64,000 nt of DNA from Limnanthes douglasii subsp. nivea (Eukaryota > Streptophyta > Magnoliopsida > Brassicales > Limnanthaceae): assembly GCA_036936605.1 (NCBI GenBank), contig JAUPFV010000003.1, positions 108,509,278 through 108,573,277 of the forward strand. The letters run 5' to 3'. The notes beneath the pieces were generated by a model that saw nothing but the letters and a program-made list of their open reading frames with translations, ran no database searches and had not been told where the DNA came from. How positions within the stretch are numbered: position 1 is the first letter of the stretch; each line of letters begins with the position of its first letter. This document shows, in pieces, positions 1-8,854 of the stretch. The translations under genes and the position numbers were made by a program.

Positions 1-790
1 GCTTCACTAAATTGGTGGTATTTAGAACTAGTTATGCAATGGATAATTAGTGATATTGAAGGTATGACACTACCAATACTATCTTCAGAAAACAACTACA
101 GAATTCTTTAACACCTGGTCATTGGTACTGACATTGGCCATAGCAGTGCTAGTGCTTCATTGAATTGGCGGTATACATTAATGGGACTGTTAATGTTTCA
201 CTGCGATGACGATGTGTAAAGTAATATACTATAGGTGAAACAGTTTAATAAAGATAATATTGTAGGTTATTTTCATGGAGTACAAGTTAATTATCTTGAA
301 AAACAAGTTATTTAACATTAACGGTATTCAGTGCTTCGTGCAATATGGCAATAAGAATCTATGACAGTGCCCATGCTTCACCACTGGCGGTATGTAAAGT
401 AAATAATGGTGGTGTGACGGTTTAAAAAAATACGGTATTGTTCGTTGTTATCTTAAAGTATAAGTTAATTACCTTCAAGCATAAGTTAATTTGTAATTAT
501 TAATGTTGCATGCATTTGCAGTATGCATCAATGGCACTGCTAGTGCTACTTTGCACCGTCCGTATGTAAAGTGTTATATCGGCGGTGTAATAATTTAAAA
601 ACAGACAGTATTGTAGGTTGTTTTTTTAGAGCACAGGCTAATTAGCTTGAATAATAAGTTAATTTGTATTAGGTTATGGAACTTCTAGTGCTTCATGCAA
701 TACGGTATGCATCCATGATACTGGTAGTCTGAAGTAGTGATATATAATGTTTTATATGGTGAACGGTTTAAAAATAGACAGTAGGGTCTA
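1..790. repeat. degenerate ~175-bp tandem repeat
   Basis: Seen in sequence. A block containing a GTGA(A/C)-GGTTTAAAAA-like segment, then ACAGTATTGTAGGTTGTT-like and AAGTTAATT..CTTGAA..AAGTTAATTTG-like segments, recurs with starts near 233, 413, 586 and 760, a spacing of about 173-180 bp. The copies have diverged considerably and the last is truncated. No coding potential is visible. It could be the end of a satellite-like array that continues left of the window, or subrepeats of an old transposon. Confidence 0.6.
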
Positions 791-1439
791 AAAACATCGA
801 CAAAACTAAATTTAAAAGCTACAAATAAATTAAAAAAGACCAAACAAGTAATTAGGAAATACGAAGGATATTTAGAAGCTACAACTAAATTTGGTCTCGA
901 AAACATCAATAAAACATCGTAAAAAACTAGTAGAGTAATAATAATATCAAAACAAAAAAACAGATATAACATCGTCTAATCCAAAAACATCAACGAAACA
1001 TCATTAAAATTGAATTAAAATATCTTCTATGAGTATAACCAAACGAAAAATATGCAAAGATAAAAAAGATAATAAATCATACAATAGTGAGACCAACCAA
1101 AATAAGTGATCTTCGTTACTTAGTTAGCAAATAACTTCAACTCTTCATTAGTCCCGTCAAGAGGTTTAATACTGATATCTTACGAGTTTCTCTAGCGGTT
1201 CACAATCACTAATAAATTTCATATTGATAGTGTGCCACCCATACAGACTAACCTAATAAATCTACCTAATAGTCATGGATTTACGGTTCTTGGATATGGT
1301 ACTTGTGACATGGTCCTTGAAATTAGATGCCTACACCACTCAGACCAACGTCTGTCATAAAACTATATAGTTTGTGGTCTATCTTTTTAAGTTTGGGTTT
1401 GGGTTGATAAATATGATCCGATTTATCTTAGATCAGTCG
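791..1439. other. AT-rich intergenic DNA, no gene seen
   Basis: No convincing reading frame or RNA gene. The stretch 785-1010 contains several imperfect copies of an AAAACATC(G/A)A-CAAAAC motif, suggesting an old local duplication, but I cannot assign it to a family. Confidence 0.5.
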
Positions 1440-2065
1440 GAACTGCCACATCACTTTATTCAACATGTATCCTTGAACGATGTTTATAAATCGATTTGGA
1501 CAGTCGAATAGTCAGACCTCTTGTATTGGGAAGTGAGCTCGCATATCTATATATGGTCGAAGTACAACTTGCAACAATGATTCAATCAAACTTTAATAAT
1601 GATTGGATTAAACATTAACTGTTAAAATAACAAAAGAATAAAAAATACAATATACTTACATAATTCTCCATAAGACCATTGAAAGTGTCACGGTAACTGC
1701 TTTTTGGTCGCACATTCGCTTCAATCATCCTCTTCAGCGATCAACTAAGAAGATTTGGTTTTGATATGCTATATTTATTGCTTAACGGAATGTGAAAGCA
1801 TGAGAAGTGGTCATATATCTGATAATCAGACATACCTATGAAACCATATAGTCTTCATTGACGTATTCAACGCACTCCCAAACCACATCCCTAAAACAAA
1901 CTCATGTAGCCCTTCTATGTCATCCAAAACCAGTAGTAGGCATGTATTCACGAACTTCTGACCGGTATTAGCGAATATCATGCGTCCAAAAGTGTACATA
2001 AGGTACACATATGAAGCTTGTACGACCACATATCTAGTACAATCTAGATTTGAATCCAGATACAC
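1440..2065 (-). pseudogene. plant mobile domain (PMD/MAIN-like) remnant
   Basis: On the minus strand the reading frame at 2065-1826 resembles the part of the plant mobile domain (MAIN, also called serine/threonine phosphatase 7 long form) with an aliphatic YLMYTFGRMIF segment, then LVLDDIEGLHEF and a G.WFGSALN segment in place of the usual WGSA. About 370 bp downstream (1490-1440) a second piece reads KVMWQFRLI followed by a stop, like the V.RQFG motif that follows at that distance in the family. The pieces are in the expected order but are broken by stops and frameshifts. PMD sequences are common in plant transposons. The match is by eye and weak; it could be a DUF1985-type remnant instead. 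Confidence 0.35.
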
Positions 2066-2099
2066 AACTCATGTAAAATGATTCTTAAGTCATCTCATA

Positions 2100-3745
2100 C
2101 CAATACTAACTCTTTTTAGTTTCTTTACATCTTGACGAACATAAATTGTTGGAAGTACCAAAAATTGATCGGACTATGTATATATCTACTTAATCGTATT
2201 GAAGGTTGATGATTCGAGTATTCTACCCATAACTGGGAGGCTTATCATGACATAATTATTAAGGGTAACAGTCATCTCCCAAAAATCCAAGTGGAATGTA
2301 TTCGTCTCTGGTTCCATCACTCGGTGAAAACCGCGTTCACTTTATGAATTGGGTAGAGCTTAGATAGGTATAAAATAAGATGATTGAATAGAGTCTCGAC
2401 TAACAAATTCAACACCTCAATTTGGTTGCTTAGGTCCCATATTTCCAAAACCCCGCACATAGCCTAGACACTTAGAGAACTATGAGGTTGAAAAAAATAA
2501 AATAAAACAAAGCATTCTTATAAACTATTAAATATATGAAATAAAATAATATATATATATATATATTATTTAACTTACCTTTTCCATATAACTATTTTTT
2601 GTCTCGTCCTCCTCGTAGTCTGAAATCAAGCAGATGCTATTTTGATCAATGAATAAAAAAATTATGCAGATGTGATTTTTATCAAAGAATAAAAAAATTA
2701 TCTTATTTATCTATTTGTGTTCATCTGCAGGGGACACGGGTTTGTCTGATCGGTGTCTTAAATCCATCTCATCGTCGTCACTTTTAGATGATCCACATAT
2801 GAACTTCTTTTGCAACAATGTTTTTACTCTCAAATTCATTCATCGCAATGATAGATATGTATGCTCCTCTTCGAGCTCAATGATTTAGTGCTAATAGTGG
2901 TAGGTCAATATCACTTTTTTCATGAGTTTGTCTTTCCTCACGTGCATTACGTGCGGGTTTAACTTTTGTTAAAGTTATATGTGGTCGAGAACTCTTCGGT
3001 AGTGGTGTGTTTGTCTTCTTGTGTACATTAAAAAATTAAAACTTAGTCGATTTCTAGCTTTTATGTCGTATGTTTGATTGTTCTACTACAGTAATAGTGT
3101 AGAAGAATTTTTATTATAAGTGTGCATTATTTGTGCTATTAGTGCGGGGGAATCTGCACTGCCCATGTGTATTAGTTGCACTGCAAGTGTATATGTTTTG
3201 CATTTGGAGTGTATATCCCTATATTAGTAGTGAGAGGGGTTGCACTACTAACATCTGCAAATCGCAAAGAAGTAGGAAACTCTAACACTCTATATCTTCT
3301 AAATTGAACATAGTTAATTGATTATTGTAATAAATAAACCACTTATATCACTCATAATCTATATAGCAACATATTTGTATACAAATCTAACCAATAAATC
3401 ATTAACTTTATCAAAAAAATCCATAAATACTTACCTAGAATCACCATTTCCACCTTTTGTTTGAGTTATAACTGAGTAAATATAACTCACTTGAGTAAAA
3501 TAGTGTTACTGGATAACGAAATATTTGTAACAAAACGAAGAAGTCATCAAAAAGTCGTTGGATAAGGAATAAGTCGTCGGGAATAAATAGTTTTGAATCT
3601 TGTTCTTAAAAATTTAAATGGTTAAAGAGTTGAAGATAAACTTATTAATTTTTAAAAACCTTATATATCTTTAAAATAGTATTTTAATCTTAGTATTTGA
3701 ACCTACACAAATGGATAGCTTGACTTATACCAAAAAAAAAGTATT
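2100..3745. other. AT-rich intergenic DNA with (TA)n
   Basis: No gene recognised. There is a TA microsatellite at about 2549-2567. The minus strand of 2600-3100 has short open stretches but no motif I can assign. This stretch is the left flank of the Tat-A insertion, which lies right after 3746-3750. Confidence 0.5.
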
Positions 3746-3750
3746 CTATT
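3746..3750. repeat. target site duplication of Tat-A, left copy (CTATT)
   Basis: CTATT directly before the left LTR is repeated as CTATT at 14181-14185 directly after the right LTR, as expected for the 5-bp duplication of a Ty3/gypsy integrase. Confidence 0.93.
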
Positions 3751-4034
3751 TGGTAAGAGTAAAAGTTGAATAGAGAATACTAGTTTTGACAGAGAGAATT
3801 CTAAGTAGTGAAAGTTGTATTCCGCTTCTGATTATTTCATAGGTCACAACTAACTTCTTCAGCCTCTTTAAATAGACTGAGTGAGTTAGTTAGAAAAACG
3901 GTTACATAAAGGATTATTTACAATTCAGCCCCTATATTTCTTCGAAAGCCTAATTTAACTCTATCTTTACAGAACTTATCAATTTAGTCCTTATCAATTG
4001 CATTTAGGTCCCTGAGGAATATCTTTCCTTATCA
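3751..4034 (-). repeat. Tat-A 3' LTR (left)
   Basis: 284 bp, starting TGGTAAGAG and ending CCTTATCA on the plus strand, so TG...CA on either strand. It matches 13897-14180 with two visible substitutions (G/C near 3788; G/A near 4017). A TATTTAAA box lies inside on the minus strand. Confidence 0.95.
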
Positions 4035-4050
4035 GTAGCCCCCCTAGTTC
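4035..4050 (-). promoter_or_regulatory. polypurine tract of Tat-A
   Basis: Read on the minus strand, the bases just before the 3' LTR are AACTAGGGGGGCTAC, purine-rich and in the place expected for plus-strand priming. The same position in Tat-B (after 26331) reads GTAACCCCCACTAG on the plus strand, so the site is conserved between families. Confidence 0.65.
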
Positions 4051-4417
4051 TTATACAGACAATTTATAAGAACTATTCACTCTTCGAAAATTACTCCAAG
4101 GGAATCCATCCTCTTTACTACGATTAGGCCTAATGACTTGCAATCTTTCTTCGAATCAAAGAATAAGTGCAAATAAACTTCTCTATTCACTTCGAATCTT
4201 CCAATTTGAGATATAACTATTCTTTCACTTCGAATTTTGTTACCATAGACATAATTTTACTGATGCTTCGAATTTTCTGATCCCTATTTGATAGACTGAC
4301 TAGACCCTACTTGATAGATCTATGACACTGCACATTTCCTCTACGTTTCACATTCCACCCAATGAGAGCAACTCACTGGTTTTGCCTCTTCAAATTCTCA
4401 ACGTCTTTCCTTTTAAC

Positions 4418-4425
4418 TATAAATA
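4418..4425 (+). promoter_or_regulatory. TATA box for the antisense ORF of Tat-A
   Basis: TATAAATA lies 193 bp before the first ATG (4611) of the plus-strand ORF region, followed by a pyrimidine- and CATCTTCATC-rich leader. An identical TATAAATA lies at 26728-26735, 175 bp before the equivalent ATG in the diverged Tat-B element. Inference: the antisense ORF has its own promoter, independent of the LTR. Confidence 0.55.
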
Positions 4426-4610
4426 CCCAGCTCTTCCTTCATTGATAACTTTTTAGAGAAATCACTTTTAAACCATCTTCATCCTGTTCTTCATCTTCAT
4501 CCTATTCTTTATCTACCTTCAAGCCATCTTCATCTTGTTCTTCATAAACCTTTAAATCATCCTTATCCTGTTCATCCACTAAAGTAACTTCTCAGATCAA
4601 TACCTATTGT

Positions 4611-5087
4611 ATGAGAAGATATCCTAAATACAAAAGATCTAAACCCATAAAACCAGTAAAATCAAAGAAACCTCTCTTTCCTGGTTCTAGCAATCAAGTA
4701 TTTGGTGCCTACGATTATCTTTGTATTTCACAAAGAGATAAAGAATACAAGGCTGCTGGGTTAATCTACAACGGTCCTCATTCTTCTTCTACCACTTTCA
4801 AATACGGTAACTTCGACCCCAATCTTGCCACTTCGTCTTCACCCCTAGCTTCAAATCCAGAATCTAACCCAGAACCTTTTCCTCCTCGAAATCAACCTAC
4901 TTCTCCACCACTAAAACCTCATCGAAAATCTAAGGTGTCACTTCTGACAAACCACCAACTGATAAAAACCCACAGCCCAAATCACCTGTCCTACAATTCG
5001 AAGCAACTAAAAATCTTCAACCCAAATCACTTCCTCCTCAATTCGAAGCTGTTAAAGTTAAACGTACCAAAAAATCAACCTTTCTAG
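4611..5087 (+). CDS. antisense ORF of Tat-A, N-terminal part (158 codons)
   Basis: First part of the non-gag-pol ORF region, on the strand opposite to gag-pol. It starts with a basic stretch (about residues 1-25), then a segment FGAYDYLCIS...EYKAAGLIYN (about residues 30-52) that is clearly conserved in the decayed Tat-B copy (26903-27094: FGIYDYFNIT...EYRVACVIVD). The rest is proline- and serine-rich. The downstream frame beginning at ATG 5090 is open upstream to a TAA next to position 4932, and its upstream reading continues in the same compositional style. One missing base near 4930 would put the two parts in one frame, so this is probably the N-terminus of a single protein split by a 1-bp deletion. 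An unseen intron is the alternative. Function unknown. Confidence 0.6.
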   Translation: MRRYPKYKRSKPIKPVKSKKPLFPGSSNQVFGAYDYLCISQRDKEYKAAGLIYNGPHSSSTTFKYGNFDPNLATSSSPLASNPESNPEPFPPRNQPTSPPLKPHRKSKVSLLTNHQLIKTHSPNHLSYNSKQLKIFNPNHFLLNSKLLKLNVPKNQPF

Positions 5088-5089
5088 CA

Positions 5090-7435
5090 ATGGGTGATGA
5101 AGCAAAAGCCTCTTCTCCTCCCCCACAAGAAGTGGTTGACACTACACCAGAAAGTAGTCAACCAATTCTTGTGACTCAAACTGAAACTCAAATCCGAAGT
5201 CGTCTCGATGAAACCACCGATGAGGATAACAATAAAGAAAATGATTTTGAAGCTACTGAATCTGATGCCGAAGAGAAGTCTGAGGCTGACGGGGTGATCC
5301 CTCCGAAGAAACCTCTCATTACACTCCCCGAGGATGTTGCTGTTTTGGTTCAAGAAAATCTTCAATCACTTTCTCCTCGGTACATTCTTGCCCTAAAGAA
5401 TGTACCCTATACTTACTACCTCGAATCAGAGAAAGAGGAACTCAGAAAACTATGGGGATTAACAGATAACATGACTCTTCGACTACCAGTGGAAGGAGAA
5501 ACACCTTTGAGCTGTCAGAAGGACGAACTTGTAGTCTATCCTGAGCTCTTCAACTGGGGACTTCGATTTCCCCTCGATCCAATGATTGTAAGGTACTTCG
5601 AAATTCTCAAGTTGTGCCCAACACAGGTTACCCCAAACCAACTATTCACTTTATTCTCCGCCATTATGGTGTCGAGGCTAGGAGGCATCCCCCTCGAAAT
5701 TGAGGACTTCATCTCACTGACCAAGATCTCAAATGGGCCAGTCTTACCATTCTACTACCTAACACTGGAGGATGATCTGAAGATTATCGATGACCTCCTC
5801 GAAGCTGACAAATTTTGGAAACAAAGGTTTGTCTTTCTATCAGGCGCTTGGGAAAATGGGAAAGAGATTTCCGATGACAACCCATCAAAGCTTACTCTCA
5901 CCTGGAGAGATAGCAGTAAGTGAATCATTACTGTATTGTTAACATTTCTAACTTATTAAACCTAGCCAGATTAATCAAGTCCTCTTATCTAACTGCTTGT
6001 TCTCTTTTCAGAAATTCCGAGGCGATTCAAAGGTCGTCGAGCAGCTGCAAAGGATATCTTCCAGAAAATGGCTGAATGGGCAGAGAAGGCCTGGGGAAAT
6101 GGCTTTCACTCAGCCTTTTTACCGATCAACTTCGTCAACAGCCATCTGTGGCGCATCACCTTGGGAGCTGATTTCCCTGAAGATCCGATGACCCCCCCAG
6201 ATCCCATCATAGCAGTCCAAAGAATACTCGCACCAGATGGGAAAACCTATCTTCCCACCAGGAATCGAAGTGACAGCCACCTGCCATTAAAGAAGAAAGG
6301 GAAGCTAACCCTCAAGAAAGCCAATACAAGCAAGGCTAACCCTTCCAAAACTTCGAAGCGTGCAGTGAAACGAAAAATGCCTGCATCTCAACTTCCCCCA
6401 ATATCCGAGGAAGATGAACCTGTTCTGAAAAAGAATAAGAAGAAAGACAATTCTCCAAAAAAGAAAAAGAGCAAGTCCGGCACGCCAAAGAAAAAGAACG
6501 AGGCTGACATACTCGAGGAGGTACTGGCTTCCGAGGTGCACGGGAAAACTTTTATTGAAGAAAATCCTGAAGGAGGACTGACACTAGGAGATAACCAAGT
6601 AGACGATTACCTTAACCTCGAAGATTTCAACTCCAGCGGGGACTTTGCATTTACTGGTGAAGGCTCCCAACCTACCAATATTATTCCACCAACTTCTACT
6701 GGGGCTGCCATGGCTTCGACATCTAACGTAATTGTTCCTGTTCATCACCACCCATCAAACTTTCCCAATTCAGACAAATCCGATGAGGTAACTTCAATCC
6801 TTCGACCTTTTGATAACTTAAGTGCTGCAGCCAAAAAATTATGTGAAGAAGTAAAAAATTCACACACACAATTGGAGCTCCTTGCACAAGAATTAATCAA
6901 AAGCAAAAAAGAAACAGAATCTGAGAAGGCTTCGAAAAATGAAGCACTTCAGAAATTCGAAGCTGAGAAAGGAAAGCTTCTTAAAGATCACAAAGAAAAA
7001 ATCGAAGCTCTGGAGGCTTCTCATCGACTAGCTCTTGAAGACCTAAATTCTCAACATTCCACTGCTATTTCCGAGGCAAATAAAAAATCTATCGATGCTG
7101 AGAAACTTGTTAAAGAATTTCAAGAAAAATTGGATAACTGTCAAACTCAAATGACGACGCTTCGAACAGGGTTCGAGGAAGAAAAGAAGGCTGCCGTCAA
7201 GAAAGTCGAAGCTGTTGTTGGTTCTGTGATGCTTAAAGGTATCAATAAGGCTGAAATTGATACAGCTAACAATCTTCTTCGAGAAATCCATGCTGCCTAT
7301 CCAAGGTTAAACTTAACAGAATTTTGGAAACAAGTCCCAGAGAAAGATCGTCCAAAAGAGGCATTCGAAGTACCATCAAGTTCTTCGGAAGAAAGTGATG
7401 CTTCTGACGGGTCATCGGAAGAAGAAGGTGCCTAA
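5090..7435 (+). CDS. spliced antisense ORF (aORF) of Tat-A, main part
   Basis: Two exons, 5090-5915 and 6012-7435, joined by a 96-bp intron (CA|GTAAGT donor, TTTTCAG acceptor), giving 749 codons. Exon 1 codes for an acidic region and then a domain (about residues 85-275) with WGLRFPLDP, a segment ending SRLGGIPLE, and a FWKQRFVFLSGAWENGK block; it resembles the putative gypsy-type transposon domain (Pfam Transposase_28-like), by eye only. Exon 2 begins with RRFKGRRAAAKDIF, then basic lysine clusters at about residues 369-440 that look like nuclear localisation signals, a long heptad-rich coiled coil (about 547-677) and an acidic serine tail. The same domain, with a donor at the end of exon 1, occurs in Tat-B and Tat-C. 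The frame is intact although gag-pol is damaged. The family is known as an additional ORF of Tat elements; its role is unknown. Confidence 0.75.
5916..6011 (+). other. intron of the Tat-A antisense ORF
   Basis: GTAAGT at 5916 and CTTTTCAG ending at 6011. Removing it keeps the frame: the first base of codon 276 comes from exon 1 and the other two from exon 2. The donor-containing junction after the SSS/SSK residues is also present in Tat-B (near 28272) and Tat-C (near 44803). Confidence 0.75.
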
Positions 7436-7582
7436 TAGATTAGGCATGTCGTGCTTGTTTTTGTGTATTTGGTTAAGTAGTTTTCTCCCTTTTTGTAAGC
7501 TTCATGTTTTATCTGACGAACAAGCAACTTTTTTTTTAAATATTTTAAACTTCTGGTGTACTTATTTAAACTTGTCGTTTCG

Positions 7583-7752
7583 AAAATTAGATGCATTTAT
7601 AAATCGTGGCACCTCGAAAATTAGATGCACTCATAAGACGTGGCACCTCGAAAAGTAGATGCACTCATAAGACGTGGCACCTCGAAAAGTAGATGCACTC
7701 ATAAGACGTGGCACCTCGAAAAGTAGATGCACTCATAAGACGTGGCACCTCG
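7583..7752. repeat. 34-bp tandem repeat, 5 copies, between aORF and integrase
   Basis: Five head-to-tail units of 34 bp containing GATGCACTCATAAGACGTGG and CACCTCGAAAA; the first two units differ slightly and the last three are almost identical. It lies 148 bp after the aORF stop and 239 bp before the integrase stop, that is, in the zone where the two convergent transcripts meet. Short plus-strand reading frames through it are by-products of the repeat. Confidence 0.9.
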
Positions 7753-7990
7753 AAAATTTGGTTGTTTCTTCAAAGCTATTGCTTCGGAAAATTATTCTTG
7801 GTCAACTTTCAAAGATGATCAATCTTTGCCAAGTCACCAAAATAATAAATCACCCATCATAGTAAACAACCAATGGCCAAAAGAAATTTTATTAAAAAAT
7901 TCAATATTAACCAGACACCTCGTTAAAACCTTTCTGGGCCAACAGATAAGGAAAGAGTATGTCTGTTTTACAAAAATTCGAAGTTCGGTT

Positions 7991-8854
7991 TTACTCACAG
8001 TACAATTTCAAATGCTCTATATTCCAAGGATGTTTGAGCATCCTCCCCTCTCGATCAGAGAACCTGTAGGAACCTGGCTTGACCTTCATATTAACTTCGT
8101 AAGGACCCTCCCAATTCGGAGCCAATTTTCCGAGGTGCTTGTCCCTAGTATGAAGAAATACTTTTCGTAACACTCGATCGCCAATTTTGAATTCTCTCCT
8201 CTTAACTTTAGCATCGTACCTGCTTCTCATTAATGTTTGATAATGGACCACATTCAAATGCGCTTTGACCCTTTTTTCCTCTAACAAATCAAGCTCAACC
8301 CTTCTAGCTTCATCGTTATCCACATCGGAATATCGTAGTAATCTGTAGGAAGGCAATGTAGATTCAGCAGGGCACACAGCGTCCATTCCATATACCAAAG
8401 AAAAATGAGTCTCGTTTGTAGCCTCTCTAGGGGTTGTTCGATATGCCCACAACACTTCTTGAAGATAATTTGGCCATTTCCCTGCTGCTCCTGCCAATTT
8501 TTTCTTCAAACCATCCAGAATAGATCTGTTTGTAACTTCCACCTGCCCATTTGCTTGGGGGTGGAAAGGAGTAGAAAAGCATTGTTGTATTCCTTTCGAA
8601 GAGCAAAAAGAGTCCATTTCCTTGTTATTAAATTGAGGATCGTTGTCCGTCGTTATTTTTCGAGGAACTCCAAAACGGTAGCAGATGTTACTTTGAATAA
8701 ACTTGATTACATCCTTAGCTTTTGTCCCAGCTAAAGGTTCTGCTTCTGCCCACTTCGAAAAATAATCAACCGCAACAATAATCATCTGTCTTCCACTAGA
8801 AGCCATAGGTAATGGTCCTACTAAATCAATCCCCCACCTATCGAAAGGAACCGC
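7991..8854 (-). pseudogene. Tat-A integrase core and C-terminus
   Basis: Continues the pol frame after the stop at 8857-8855. The first catalytic Asp is in WGIDLVGP just downstream of the stop, the second in TTDNDPQF and the Glu in NGQVEVTNRS, with 35 residues between the last two, so the DD35E triad is complete. The C-terminal part has the KIGDRVLRKVF-type GPY/F-like region (residues FKIGDRVLR, NWEGPYEV) and ends LKHPWNIEHLKLYCE. The open stretch from the first ATG is 8806-7991 (271 codons). The integrase inserts element cDNA in the nucleus. The in-frame stop separates the zinc-binding domain from the catalytic core, so this copy cannot make a normal enzyme without readthrough. Confidence 0.85.

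Noticed and set aside
5084..5365. Minus-strand frame opposite the start of the aORF
   Set aside because: It lies entirely opposite the conserved plus-strand frame and has no motif of its own.
6305..6541. Minus-strand hydrophobic frame
   Set aside because: Complement of the lysine-rich coding stretch of the aORF; AAG/AAA read backwards gives Leu/Phe, not a real membrane protein.
4611..7435. Enrichment of TTCGAA in the aORF as a regulatory code
   Set aside because: Many occurrences fall in frame as Phe-Glu or Ser-Lys/Arg codons of a charged protein, so codon and residue composition is a sufficient explanation without a count against expectation.
7583..7752. CRISPR-like array
   Set aside because: The 34-bp units are contiguous with no variable spacers, and the DNA is from a plant nucleus.
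7395..7862. Short plus-strand frames through the 34-bp repeats
   Set aside because: Created by the repeat unit itself; composition is repetitive and no relative in Tat-B.
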